Below, piece after piece: positions 35,876-43,667 of a stretch of 64,000 nt of DNA; position 1 is the first letter of the stretch; the number at the start of each line of letters is the position of its first letter. Source of the DNA: a virus; IMG/VR virus record IMGVR_UViG_3300035661_000018, positions 45,520-109,519 of that record, one strand, 5' to 3'. The position numbers were made by a program, and so were the translations under genes. The notes below the pieces were generated by a model. The model made no database searches. It saw only the letters and a program-made list of their open reading frames with translations, and was not told where the DNA came from.

Positions 35876-36424
35876 ATGACCAAACCCACCATGAGCTGGC
35901 CGGAGCGTTTTGCGCTTCTGGATCACTACAAGCCGCAAGATTCGCAGGTGTGCAGCGCCTTCAACATCACCAAGGACGAGCTCGACGTTGCTCGTATGAT
36001 GCGTGATGCTGGCGTGTTCGCTCCGTCGAAGACGCTTGACGTTGCGGCATATGCCAACGTGTTCTCCGCCAACCCCGGTTCCGAACCGACGGTGGCGACG
36101 CCAACGATCGGCAAGTCCAACAAGAGTCGTACTGGGGGGTCGACGACGCACGTCAAGCCGGAGAGCGTGTCCAAGCGCGTCAAGGTTCCGCAGAAGCGTG
36201 GTCGCAAGGGTAGCAAGATCGCCACCGCCCTGCTCGCTGTGACGACGACGCAAGTGCCGGTCGAGACGTTCATCGCCCAGCATGGCGTTTCGCTCGCAGT
36301 CCTGCGTCAGAGCAAGCGGTTCATTGATACCCTCGACCCGGCGCTCCAGAAGCAGATCGGCCGCGTCAACGTCCGCCAGGACGCAGCGACGAAGCGGCTG
36401 ATGATCTGGCGTGAAGACGTATGA
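35876..36424 (+). CDS. early protein, probable DNA-binding
   Basis: 182 residues. N-terminal helix-turn-helix-like segment (QDSQVCSAFNITKDELDVARMMRDAG), a basic Pro/Lys/Ser linker (VKVPQKRGRKGSKIA, an AT-hook-like RGRKG), and a C-terminal domain (VETFIAQHGVSLAVLRQSKRF ... RLMIWRED) that may be a second HTH. Strong SD GAGGAG. Stop overlaps the next start. Function unknown. Confidence 0.5.
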   Translation: MTKPTMSWPERFALLDHYKPQDSQVCSAFNITKDELDVARMMRDAGVFAPSKTLDVAAYANVFSANPGSEPTVATPTIGKSNKSRTGGSTTHVKPESVSKRVKVPQKRGRKGSKIATALLAVTTTQVPVETFIAQHGVSLAVLRQSKRFIDTLDPALQKQIGRVNVRQDAATKRLMIWREDV

Positions 36425-36666
36425 TGGCTGACGATACAGTCCAGATCGTTGGCCGGCGTGCTGACGGCACGGAAGTTGTAGTCGGGGAGGCACTGATGCC
36501 TCCTTTGATGAAGGCTCGGGAGCTGGCGCGTGAGATGTTTGGGGGCGACCCCGCTGACGACACCAGCGACACGGCAATGGCGTTCTGGGTGTGCGAGAAC
36601 TTCTACAACTGGCTGGTCTCAACTGGCCAACTGAAGCCGGGGTTGTTCGGCGTCCAGGTACGGTAG
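36421..36666 (+). CDS. hypothetical protein
   Basis: 81 residues (beta start VQIVGRRADGTEVVVGE, then helices to FNW-type end NWLVSTGQLKPGLFGVQVR). Coupled to 35876-36424 and followed by a terminator, so the two form one early unit. No family recognised. Confidence 0.5.
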   Translation: MMADDTVQIVGRRADGTEVVVGEALMPPLMKARELAREMFGGDPADDTSDTAMAFWVCENFYNWLVSTGQLKPGLFGVQVR

Positions 36667-36682
36667 CCAACGTAGAGTTTCC

Positions 36683-36716
36683 GTAAAGGCGTGCACGGGG
36701 CACGCCTTTACTTTTT
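36683..36716 (+). terminator. rho-independent terminator
   Basis: GTAAAGGCGTGC/GCACGCCTTTAC 12-bp stem, 5-base loop, then TTTTT. Confidence 0.9.
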
Positions 36717-36744
36717 GTGTGAACTGATATATAGTTGATCAACA

Positions 36745-37368
36745 ATGAGTTGGTCAATGGCGACAGAACAACAACTAAAAACGCTTGACAAATACGTAGA
36801 CACGATCCACGAACTACTGATTGATCAGATCGAAGGCTTCCGCGTAAACCCTGCTCGACAACTGACGACCAATCGTCAGATATTTGTCCGAATGCTCGGC
36901 CAATTGCTGTATGAAGCACCACGCTTACATACTGGCAAGGTCAGCATCCGTATGGTTGAAGAGAAGTTAAAAGACTTCACAGCCAAGGCATGCTTTGAAC
37001 ACCACCAAAGTCGTCAAAAAGGTGGCAAAGCCTTCCTGCATTTAGTTGACGCAGCAGTACGTACGGGTGTCAACCCAACCGTAGAACAGGTGCGCGCAAT
37101 CGCTCTGGTCTACTGTCAAGTCCATTATACGACCGCACAGGAGAATGCGCAGCTTCGAAAGCACCAGCGCAGATGCTCTAGTGAGGCCGCTTACCGCCGT
37201 GCCAACATTCCCCTAATTGAGGCACGCGACCTGTTCACGAAGCTGGGACGACACTCTGAACAGTGGAAGCGTACAATGATCGCAAAATACCAACCGATCA
37301 TTGATGCATACAACACACCTGCGGTTAGCATACAGCCATTACCCGAAATGCCGATTGTCATCAACTGA
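36745..37368 (+). CDS. hypothetical helical protein
   Basis: 207 residues, mostly helical and basic (EEKLKDFTAKACFEHHQSRQKGGKAFLHLVDAA ... QLRKHQRRCSSEAAYRRAN). No signal peptide or enzyme motif. ATG 36757 is an alternative start. Stand-alone after a terminator. Function unknown. Confidence 0.5.
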   Translation: MSWSMATEQQLKTLDKYVDTIHELLIDQIEGFRVNPARQLTTNRQIFVRMLGQLLYEAPRLHTGKVSIRMVEEKLKDFTAKACFEHHQSRQKGGKAFLHLVDAAVRTGVNPTVEQVRAIALVYCQVHYTTAQENAQLRKHQRRCSSEAAYRRANIPLIEARDLFTKLGRHSEQWKRTMIAKYQPIIDAYNTPAVSIQPLPEMPIVIN

Positions 37369-37438
37369 TTGGGTTATTGTGGTGGCCACTTCCACCTGCT
37401 CCGGTGAAGTAACACTTGCTCCATTTTAATGGCCTGAT

Positions 37439-37627
37439 CTAAGGAGACGACGGTAGATATAATTTCTTCGCGGTTGTAAGCCTTGTACCGTGCATCTTGC
37501 ACTTGATCTCAACAGTAGTGCTGGCGTTGATATATATAACCTTATCGCAATCGTACCGATTGCTGTGCACCCGTTGTGACAGTTCTACAAATTGCTTCTG
37601 GGTTAACGCTGATGGTAGTATAATCAC
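37439..37627 (-). pseudogene. homing-endonuclease N-terminal remnant
   Basis: 62 codons: FVELSQRVHSNRYDCDKVIYINASTTVEIKCKMHG. This matches the repeat that starts many zinc-type homing endonucleases (FIxKAxxVHGxxYDYxxVxYxxxxxKVxIxCxxHG), but the following CPxC and nuclease parts are missing. GTG start without a clear SD. Lies against the QueE gene. Confidence 0.5.
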
Positions 37628-37670
37628 CTATAATCAAATCTGTCCCTATCTATCGAATCGGAGGCACTAA

Positions 37671-38567
37671 GTGGCAAAATACGAATGGTCTGAAGTTTTC
37701 TACTCTATTGAAGGGGAGGCCAAATATGCTGGGCGGCCTACTGTCTACGCGCGGTTCGCTCTGTGCAATTTCCAGTGCAAAGGATTCGGCAATCCTGAGA
37801 AATTGGATACCACAAAGATTGATGTTCTCGGATTCAACCCCGCGGACTACAAAGACATCTACTCAATCCCTCTAATTACGAGGGGGTGCGACTCCATCTA
37901 TTCATGGGATCCAAAGTTCAAGCATATGTGGCGGAAGACGGATGAGCATGAGCTGGCACAAGAATTGCTGAACGTTCTTCCGAACAAATCCTTTATTCAA
38001 CCATCAGGCCAGCGCGTGATCTTGTCCTTGACGGGAGGAGAGCCAACTCTCCGTGCCAAATTCCTTCCAGCACTATTCAACGCTGCGGAGTTGTCGGACG
38101 TGAAGCATATCCTGGTAGAGACAAACTGCGCCGTTCCTCTGAAGCGTGATTTCATGATGGAAATCAACGCATGGCTTGCAGCAGACGCGGAACGAAAGTG
38201 GACGTGGAGTAATTCACCCAAACTGTCTGTCTCAGGAGAGGAGTGGGATGAAGCGATTCGCCCTGAAATCGCCGTGATGCAACGGTTGGCTACCAGCCGT
38301 GAGTTTCAGCCACAGCAGGTTGATCAGTATTTCAAGTTCGTTTGTGACCCAACCGACGAAAGCTTCAATGAAGTAGCGAAGGCTATGGAAGAGTACTACA
38401 CGGCTGGAATCCCCCGAAACACAGAGGTATACATCATGCCCGTGGCGTGCCAAGACACAGACCAGTCGGCGATTTCTTCAGCGGTGGCACAGCAATGCAT
38501 GACTCGTGGATATATCTACTGTCACCGTGTTCACCTTGATGTGTTTGGTAACGCACCAGGAACCTGA
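37671..38567 (+). CDS. queE: 7-carboxy-7-deazaguanine synthase (QueE-like radical SAM)
   Basis: 298 residues. WSEVFYSIEGEAKYAGRPTVYARFALCNFQCKGFG is the QueE start (FxSIQGEGxxxGxPxxFIRxxxCNLxCxGF) with the radical-SAM cysteines in the expanded spacing of this family; GCDSIYSWDPKFK gives the next Cys. Then SLTGGEPTL (GGEP, SAM binding) and VKHILVETNC. It turns 6-carboxytetrahydropterin into 7-carboxy-7-deazaguanine. GTG start with SD GGAGG. Works with QueD (43140); QueC-like and FolE-like steps are not in this window. Confidence 0.85.
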   Translation: MAKYEWSEVFYSIEGEAKYAGRPTVYARFALCNFQCKGFGNPEKLDTTKIDVLGFNPADYKDIYSIPLITRGCDSIYSWDPKFKHMWRKTDEHELAQELLNVLPNKSFIQPSGQRVILSLTGGEPTLRAKFLPALFNAAELSDVKHILVETNCAVPLKRDFMMEINAWLAADAERKWTWSNSPKLSVSGEEWDEAIRPEIAVMQRLATSREFQPQQVDQYFKFVCDPTDESFNEVAKAMEEYYTAGIPRNTEVYIMPVACQDTDQSAISSAVAQQCMTRGYIYCHRVHLDVFGNAPGT

Positions 38568-38576
38568 GGGAACAAA

Positions 38577-38861
38577 ATGATCAACAGCCTAATCACGATC
38601 AATGACAAGTCGTACCAAGTACCGGCTACATCACGCCTGGATGCGACAGATCTCGCCGTCCTAGACGACCGCGCATGTGGGAAAAGTGCTATCAGTGTTC
38701 ATGATCTCCAAGAGGCTGTGCAGGGTCGCCGATTTACTGAAGATGCCAGCTATAGTCATAACTTCAGTGCTACAAGAGCAGAGCGAGCTCGCTCCACAGA
38801 GAAACAATGTCGTGAAGCTATCACGATGATCCGTCAGACCTTCACACAACAAGCGAGGTAA
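38577..38861 (+). CDS. hypothetical protein
   Basis: 94 residues. Short beta start (LITINDKSYQVPATSRLDATDLAVLD), then a long polar helix (RAERARSTEKQCREAITMIRQTFTQQ). SD GAGGGA. In the queE unit by spacing of 9 bases. Function unknown. Confidence 0.5.
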   Translation: MINSLITINDKSYQVPATSRLDATDLAVLDDRACGKSAISVHDLQEAVQGRRFTEDASYSHNFSATRAERARSTEKQCREAITMIRQTFTQQAR

Positions 38862-38862
38862 C

Positions 38863-39372
38863 ATGATTCCCGCCGGTTCAATTCACCAAAGCCACTTTGA
38901 CCAAGAAGAAGGACCCTGGTGCAAACAGGTCCTTCTGTACTCTCCCGACAACGGTGGAGACAATCCAGACAACCGCATTGATTTGTATGCTGGGGAGCCT
39001 CAACGCTTGTCAGACGAGCGAATCATCGAGCTAGCGAAGAAAATCCTACGGCGAGACATCTTTGCGGGCTCTGCTCTAGCAGTATTTGCTCGAGCTGTTG
39101 AACAAGAAGCCACACAGCTACCAAAGGTGGAGAAGCTGCAAATGGTCAGGATCACAATCAACGGAAAGCCTCACTTGGTATACAACAGGCCAATGACGTA
39201 CTATGACGTTGTTCGCTTGGCATGGGGTGAAGGAGATCACCCACTGTTGACGGTGACGTATGCGAGCGAACATTGCAGTGGACTGCTTGCGCCTGGTACG
39301 AACCGGCGAGAAGCGTCTGTTGTTCCGTGTGACAATATGCACTTCTGTGCTGTTCATACAGGGAACGCTTAA
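38863..39372 (+). CDS. protein with C-terminal ubiquitin-like (beta-grasp) domain
   Basis: 169 residues. From about 92: MVRITINGKPHLVYNRPMTYYDVVRLAWGEGDHPLLTVTYASEHCSGLLAPG ... DNMHFCAVHTGNA. This matches the multiubiquitin-type beta-grasp seen in bacteria (V.I.INGK, TYxDVVxLA, LTVTYxx..G.L.PG, V..GMxFNVxxTxNA). N-terminal 90 residues (GDNPDNRIDLYAGEPQRLSDERIIELAKKIL) are of unknown fold. The chain ends GNA, with no GlyGly, so conjugation is doubtful. Between the queE gene and small genes of unknown role. Confidence 0.55.
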   Translation: MIPAGSIHQSHFDQEEGPWCKQVLLYSPDNGGDNPDNRIDLYAGEPQRLSDERIIELAKKILRRDIFAGSALAVFARAVEQEATQLPKVEKLQMVRITINGKPHLVYNRPMTYYDVVRLAWGEGDHPLLTVTYASEHCSGLLAPGTNRREASVVPCDNMHFCAVHTGNA

Positions 39373-39374
39373 TT

Positions 39375-39671
39375 ATGGTAGCAAAACTCAAGTTGGATGA
39401 AGAGGTCGCTGTGTCCTACGCGGTGAACATTCGTGGTGAGAAGGCTGACCCAAATACGATCCAGTTTTTTAACGGTCACGAGTCATTGTTCACTGCGGTG
39501 CAAGTGATGCGGTTGGCTGACAAATTGGGTGTTAAATTGGTGCAGGATGATAAATCTAATTGGACCGCTTTTCAGTACCAAGGAAAGCACCTGTCTAACG
39601 TCAACTTTTATCATCCTAGTCACGCCTATGCTTTCCTGTTGGGTGTGGCTGCCATCAAGGGAATTACATGA
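39375..39671 (+). CDS. hypothetical protein
   Basis: 98 residues, mixed alpha/beta (LDEEVAVSYAVNIRGEKADPNT ... AVQVMRLADKLGVKLVQDD). Starts 3 bases after the ubiquitin-like gene and its TGA overlaps the next ATG. No family recognised. Confidence 0.5.
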   Translation: MVAKLKLDEEVAVSYAVNIRGEKADPNTIQFFNGHESLFTAVQVMRLADKLGVKLVQDDKSNWTAFQYQGKHLSNVNFYHPSHAYAFLLGVAAIKGIT

Positions 39672-40105
39672 GCCACAAATTTACCGTGCACGTAGAGGGT
39701 GCTGACACGGCAGCAAAGAAGGCACTAACACACCTGCTAGCCTCATTTCTGGAAGACAGCGTCAAGCACGTAATCGTTCCAGGCGAACGTATGTCAATGC
39801 AGAAGATTTTCGGGCAGATGGATCGAATTCAAGACCATGCTGTGGTTGAATTCGTCACAGATGCTCCCGTGGTGCACACCGTTCAAGCGGTAGTTGCACC
39901 TACAACGGTTGCTGGCACTGCTCCTACCTACACGGCCGCCACTGTATCTGCACCTGCCACTGTATCCGTTTCCGCAAGTGCTGTTGATGAAGACGGTGAC
40001 GCGTTGACTCTGCCAAACGTAGCAGAGTTTCTTCCTCCAACCCCTGCGAAGGCATTACCGCAGCATCCTGCTACTGTGATGGCACGACCAAAGCATCGTT
40101 GGTAA
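39668..40105 (+). CDS. hypothetical protein with Ala/Thr/Val-rich linker
   Basis: 145 residues. Globular first half (KFTVHVEGADTAAKKALTHLLASFLEDSVKHVIV), then a low-complexity linker of Val, Ala, Thr and Pro from about 78 to 115 and a Pro-rich end. ATGA-coupled. The linker may hold a second domain or a partner. Function unknown. Confidence 0.5.
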   Translation: MSHKFTVHVEGADTAAKKALTHLLASFLEDSVKHVIVPGERMSMQKIFGQMDRIQDHAVVEFVTDAPVVHTVQAVVAPTTVAGTAPTYTAATVSAPATVSVSASAVDEDGDALTLPNVAEFLPPTPAKALPQHPATVMARPKHRW

Positions 40106-40121
40106 AGTGAAGCCCATGCCT

Positions 40122-40129
40122 CGTAAATA
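40122..40129 (+). promoter_or_regulatory. late promoter-like box
   Basis: CGTAAATA 22 bases before the start at 40151. Confidence 0.5.
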
Positions 40130-40150
40130 GCACGACTATGGAGGGGGCAC

Positions 40151-40276
40151 ATGGAGAGCAATTGGCACAACTGGTTTGCGTGGCGGCCAGTTCGAATGAT
40201 GGGTGGTAGGATTGTATGGTTCTGCTACGTATGGCGCCGTCGAATTCGACAGCAATGGCAATATCACGTTTTCTGA
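40151..40276 (+). CDS. small Trp/Arg-rich protein
   Basis: 41 residues (SNWHNWFAWRPVRMMGGRIVW then FCYVWRRRIRQQWQY). This WxxWFAWxPVxxxxxxxVWxxxVxRRR pattern is common in very small phage proteins. Late box and GGAGG-type SD (GGAGGGGG) upstream. Function unknown; probably membrane-edge or structural. Confidence 0.6.
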   Translation: MESNWHNWFAWRPVRMMGGRIVWFCYVWRRRIRQQWQYHVF

Positions 40277-40286
40277 AAGGCCAACG

Positions 40287-40544
40287 ATGGACATGAAGAC
40301 CACTGGCTACGCAGCAATTGATCTCCAAGAGTTCCTTGAGATCGTATTGATGTGGCATTGCAGTGGTGATATTCCCATGGACCGCAAGTCAACTGCGGAG
40401 TTCATTGAGACGGACACCTTCAGTGAATTTCTGATGTCCGTTAAGCACTGGGCGCGCAGATTTGGTGTAAAGGTACCAACGACAGCTGAGATCGTCAAGA
40501 CGCTGTACGCGCTATACAACGATCCTGCGCGTTGCAGTACATGA
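40287..40544 (+). CDS. hypothetical protein
   Basis: 85 residues, acidic and helical (DLQEFLEIVLMWHCSGDIPMD ... FLMSVKHWARRFGVKVPTTAEIVKTLY). Start 40287 after GAAAGG; an in-frame upstream extension to 40203 overlaps the small gene before it and is unlikely. Function unknown. Confidence 0.5.
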   Translation: MDMKTTGYAAIDLQEFLEIVLMWHCSGDIPMDRKSTAEFIETDTFSEFLMSVKHWARRFGVKVPTTAEIVKTLYALYNDPARCST

Positions 40545-40581
40545 CGGTTGCGATATATACTCCGATCTAACAGGAGTTTCT

Positions 40582-41010
40582 ATGTCGTACGATAAAAAGT
40601 TGGTCTACCGGGCAAGTCTAATCCCATATGTCGTGGAGAACGGCCAGGTACTGATGATGTTCATGAAGCCGTCCAACCCTGAGTATGGCGGCAATACCTA
40701 CCAACTGGCCAAGGGCCGCATTGAAGATGGTGAGGACTCGAAGGCTGCTGCGATCCGTGAAGCGAAAGAAGAGCTCGGCTTGTTCGTTGGCAATGTTGTA
40801 TTGACCGAAAGCATCGGTCAATTCATGGGTAGGACGTCGGTATACGTTGCCAAAGTCAAGGATCGCAATATGTTCGGTGAGCCGGATTTTGAAACGGAAA
40901 GCGTCACGTGGATGACGGCCGAAGAGTTTGATCACGTTGGTCGTGATCTCCACCGCCCCGTAGTCAAGGCTGCTGTGCGGAAAATTTGTCAGTTGGAGAA
41001 GCTACAATGA
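40582..41010 (+). CDS. Nudix hydrolase
   Basis: 142 residues. Perfect Nudix box GRIEDGEDSKAAAIREAKEELGL (Gx5Ex7REUxEExGU) at about residues 48-70. N-terminal VYRASLIPYVVENGQVLMMFM and YQLAKG match the fold. Substrate not predictable: nucleoside diphosphate derivatives, capped RNA ends or ADP-ribose. ADP-ribose would fit the NAD genes. SD AGGAG. ATGA overlap with the next gene. Confidence 0.85.
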   Translation: MSYDKKLVYRASLIPYVVENGQVLMMFMKPSNPEYGGNTYQLAKGRIEDGEDSKAAAIREAKEELGLFVGNVVLTESIGQFMGRTSVYVAKVKDRNMFGEPDFETESVTWMTAEEFDHVGRDLHRPVVKAAVRKICQLEKLQ

Positions 41011-41270
41011 AGTTACGAGCACTATTAGAGCGAGATTACACGTACCCTGTATCGGTTCAGTACGAACAGGAATACACAAATGCGGACGGTGAGGTTGACG
41101 TCGAGGAAGATCCATACGCTACAGGTGATTCTCCGTCGCTGTCTTCTTTTGAGCCGACAGCTGTGTTCGTGACGGACACAAAGGAGCAGCTGGATCTTGC
41201 AGCGTTCCTCAAGTCGTTGACACCAGCACTGTACGAGTGGATTACCAGCGAAGCGCTGGAATTGGCCTAA
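41007..41270 (+). CDS. hypothetical acidic protein
   Basis: 87 residues, acidic (EQEYTNADGEVDVEEDPYATGD), with a helical end. ATGA-coupled to the Nudix gene. Start MKLRALLERDYTYP resembles starts of other small late proteins here (MRLQDLSF, MDTTRLKQLAGL). Function unknown. Confidence 0.5.
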   Translation: MKLRALLERDYTYPVSVQYEQEYTNADGEVDVEEDPYATGDSPSLSSFEPTAVFVTDTKEQLDLAAFLKSLTPALYEWITSEALELA

Positions 41271-41285
41271 TACTAGACGTGCCCT

Positions 41286-41293
41286 CATAAATA
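41286..41293 (+). promoter_or_regulatory. T4-type late promoter box
   Basis: CATAAATA 28 bases before the start at 41321. Confidence 0.7.
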
Positions 41294-41320
41294 CTCCTAC
41301 AACTCTGTAGGAGAACCAAT

Positions 41321-42085
41321 ATGAGTACACAATGGAATATGGCTTCAGTACGCCGCCTCGCCGGCCTGCCACTGACAGAAGGTTGGATGCGTGATGACGA
41401 CGACGATGATGAAGATCCAGACGTCAAGATTGTCAATGCTGACAAGGGCCAAACGGCTTTCGAACGCAAGAACAAGAGCCACCTCGATGACAACGCTGAA
41501 GCACTGAAGAAACGCACAGCTGAAGTCAAGGCAAAGGCAGCTGAGAAAAAGGCCGAGAAGAAGGCTGAACCAAAGTCTGAGACCCCTGCAAAGGACAAGA
41601 CAGAAGAGAAGTCTCCACCTGCTGAAAAGGCTCCTGCTAAGGCTGAGCCAGCCAAGGAAGAAAAGAAGGTTGAAGCTGCGGCTGAGAAGAAGCGTCGTGG
41701 TAAGGCTCCTGATGAGAACAGCAAGTCGGGCCAGATGCGTACGTGGTACAACGCAAACAAGCCAACACAGCGCAAGCACTTCCTTGCTCATGCAGCAAAG
41801 ATTGGCATGAGCGCTGCTCAGGCATCAACCTTGCATGCCAAGCTGAATCCAAAGTCTGGCCGCGAGGTCAAGACCGACGAGTGCTACGTGATTACACACC
41901 CGTTCATGCCATCGTTCATGCTTGCAGAAAACCGCGAAATGAACGGTCAAATGCAGTGGATCGATCCAGCAAGCCCTCTCGATCCATTGGTGTTTGAAAC
42001 CGCTGAGGAAGCTCAGAAGGTTGTCAAGTACATGGCTGAGTGGAAGGGTCAAACATCCAAGGTAACGAAGGTTGTGTTTGACTGA
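41321..42085 (+). CDS. Lys/Glu/Ala-rich late protein
   Basis: 254 residues. An Asp run (DDDDDDEDPD) at about 25, then a long low-complexity Lys/Ala/Glu/Pro region at 60-130 (KAKAAEKKAEKKAEPKSE), then a compact C-terminal domain (QMRTWYNANKPTQRKHFLAHAAKIGMSAAQASTLHAKL ... VVKYMAEWKG). Late promoter and abundance-type composition suggest an internal head or DNA-packing protein. Similar layout to 44259-45533. Inferred. Confidence 0.55.
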   Translation: MSTQWNMASVRRLAGLPLTEGWMRDDDDDDEDPDVKIVNADKGQTAFERKNKSHLDDNAEALKKRTAEVKAKAAEKKAEKKAEPKSETPAKDKTEEKSPPAEKAPAKAEPAKEEKKVEAAAEKKRRGKAPDENSKSGQMRTWYNANKPTQRKHFLAHAAKIGMSAAQASTLHAKLNPKSGREVKTDECYVITHPFMPSFMLAENREMNGQMQWIDPASPLDPLVFETAEEAQKVVKYMAEWKGQTSKVTKVVFD

Positions 42086-42087
42086 TC

Positions 42088-42174
42088 ATGAACTCGCTGT
42101 TCTACACTGTCTGGCTCGGCGTTCAGGTAATCCATCCAGACACCCATGTGGCTAATTGCAAAGCTCCGCGGTAA
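42088..42174 (+). CDS. 28-residue ORF
   Basis: ATG to TAA, product MNSLFYTVWLGVQVIHPDTH... Hydrophobic start. It overlaps the next tiny ORF in another frame. No clear SD. May be one protein with 42146-42205 if a base is missing. Confidence 0.3.
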   Translation: MNSLFYTVWLGVQVIHPDTHVANCKAPR

Positions 42175-42205
42175 GACGTATGAGTGGTGGGGCGGCGTAC
42201 AGTAA
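42146..42205 (+). CDS. 19-residue ORF
   Basis: MWLIAKLRGKTYEWWGGVQ, a pattern like the ends of small phage proteins. Overlaps 42088-42174 and precedes a terminator. Translation unproven. Confidence 0.3.
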   Translation: MWLIAKLRGKTYEWWGGVQ

Positions 42206-42226
42206 GACGCAAACTTACTAGTAAAC

Positions 42227-42254
42227 AAAGGGAAGCGTTGCTTCCCTTTCTTTT
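42227..42254 (+). terminator. rho-independent terminator
   Basis: AAAGGGAAGC-GTT-GCTTCCCTTT stem of 10 bp followed by CTTTTT. Confidence 0.9.
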
Positions 42255-42295
42255 TGCCTATACGATATAGGCTTCTATCTACGTATGAAGCTCCT

Positions 42296-42775
42296 GTGAA
42301 CAAACTTCTTGCCGCCCTGATGCTCGTCGCGTTTAACGCTTATGCGGTCGACGCCCCTGATCCGACGCTGACTCCTGGCGCCGCCCGAACGACGGACCCC
42401 GCTGACATCTGCTCGACCGCTGGTCACAAGATCAGCACAAAGGATGTCCGCAATGTGCCAGAGTCCGTCAAGAGGCAAGTGTTCGCTGAGTATCACGTTG
42501 ACGGTGGCAACCACACTGGTTACTGTGCTGTGACGAGCGGATGTGAAGTTGACCATCTGATCAGCCTGGAACTCGGCGGCAGCAACGACATCAAGAACCT
42601 GTGGCCGCAGCCGTACACCGGTGTGTGGAATGCACACATGAAGGATGCGTTGGAGGATAAACTGCACCACATGGTCTGCACTGGTCAGATTTCGCTCCCC
42701 GATGCCCAACATGCGATCGCTTCCAACTGGAAGGGGGCATGGGTGAAGTACGTTAACAAGGGACAACCAAAATGA
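42296..42775 (+). CDS. secreted HNH-type nuclease
   Basis: 159 residues. Signal peptide VNKLLAALMLVAFNAYA (cut before VDA). Later CEVDHLISLELGGSNDIKNLWPQPYTG is the HNH motif (DHLxxLELGGxNxxxNLWPQ), followed by AHMKDALEDKLHHMVCTGQI and GAWVKYV. Four Cys suit the periplasm. GTG start gives the cleanest signal peptide. A periplasmic nuclease could destroy incoming rival DNA or released host DNA. Stop overlaps the next ATG. Confidence 0.75.
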   Translation: MNKLLAALMLVAFNAYAVDAPDPTLTPGAARTTDPADICSTAGHKISTKDVRNVPESVKRQVFAEYHVDGGNHTGYCAVTSGCEVDHLISLELGGSNDIKNLWPQPYTGVWNAHMKDALEDKLHHMVCTGQISLPDAQHAIASNWKGAWVKYVNKGQPK

Positions 42776-43044
42776 TTGCGTTGGGTACATACGTTCAGTT
42801 CAAGCCAGAAATGTTCCTCCCGCCGAATACTCCATGGTATGATGGCTATGAAGGCCACGTATTCGAGGTGATCGGTTACATGCCGAACCAGGGGATTGAA
42901 TTCGACCTGTCATCCCCTGAGCTCAAGGGAACACCATTCGATCACGGTGACGTTGTGTACGACCACATCAGTCTGAAGTGCGTCACTGGCGATGTGGTCG
43001 TACGTGGATACGTCCATGATTGGGATGTGATTCAGGTACCTTGA
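42772..43044 (+). CDS. hypothetical protein
   Basis: 90 residues, beta-rich (LGTYVQFKPEMFLPPNTPWYDGYEGHVFEVIGY), like a small SH3-type barrel; ends DWDVIQVP. ATGA-coupled to the secreted nuclease but without a signal peptide, so an immunity-type partner cannot be claimed. Function unknown. Confidence 0.5.
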   Translation: MIALGTYVQFKPEMFLPPNTPWYDGYEGHVFEVIGYMPNQGIEFDLSSPELKGTPFDHGDVVYDHISLKCVTGDVVVRGYVHDWDVIQVP

Positions 43045-43139
43045 CCTGTTCGCTGAACAGAATATATAGTAGATGACAGGTCTTCGGCTCATCCCTGCTA
43101 ACTCTGCGCCAAAACAATAACTACAACAAGGAATAGAGC

Positions 43140-43667
43140 ATGAGCACACAGTACCCCGCAATTGAATATAAGTGGACCTCTTCCAAGGAATATGTTGATG
43201 CATTTCCTGTTGCATACCGGCAATGGAGAGATGATGATAAGAATGGAGATATTCCTGGATGCAATAAAATTCACGGATATGCTTTCAGCATGAAATTTGA
43301 GTTTGGATCTAATGAACTTGATCGCCGAAATTGGGTTCAAGATTATGGATCTCTCAAGCCACTGAAAGAGTTCTTACAATCCCAGTTTGACCATACCTTG
43401 TTGGTCGCATCCGACGATCCTGAGTTGAGTTGGTATAAAGAGGCTGATAAGCGAGGGATCGCAAAGGTAATTGAACTACCCAATCTGGGGTGCGAATGTC
43501 TGGCTGATATGTTGTACAAGTACGTCAATGGTGTGTTTATTCCCACCGCATTCGGTTCGGGAGAATCAGATCGCATTTGGTGCTACAGGGTTTCAGTGCG
43601 AGAAACACAATCGAATGTCGCGTCTCGCACTGGTCATCGTGGGTGGGGAGAGGACCTCTTTGCCTGA
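43140..43667 (+). CDS. queD: 6-carboxytetrahydropterin synthase-like (QueD)
   Basis: 175 residues. AFPVAYRQW..CNKIHGYAFSMKFEFG, WVQDYGSLKPLKEFLQSQFDHTLLVASDDPEL, LPNLGCECLADMLYKYV and SVRETQSNVA follow the PTPS/QueD order. The family zinc ligands AAH and HGH read VAY and HGY here, so two His are Tyr; a branch of QueD with HGY and DDPEL exists in bacteria as I recall. It makes the substrate for QueE. SD AAGGA. The end overlaps 43660-43746. Confidence 0.75.
   Translation: MSTQYPAIEYKWTSSKEYVDAFPVAYRQWRDDDKNGDIPGCNKIHGYAFSMKFEFGSNELDRRNWVQDYGSLKPLKEFLQSQFDHTLLVASDDPELSWYKEADKRGIAKVIELPNLGCECLADMLYKYVNGVFIPTAFGSGESDRIWCYRVSVRETQSNVASRTGHRGWGEDLFA

Noticed and set aside
36272-36922. Long minus-strand open frame across 35786-36922
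   Set aside because: Arg/His/Ser-rich antisense shadow of plus-strand genes with SDs, promoter and terminator.
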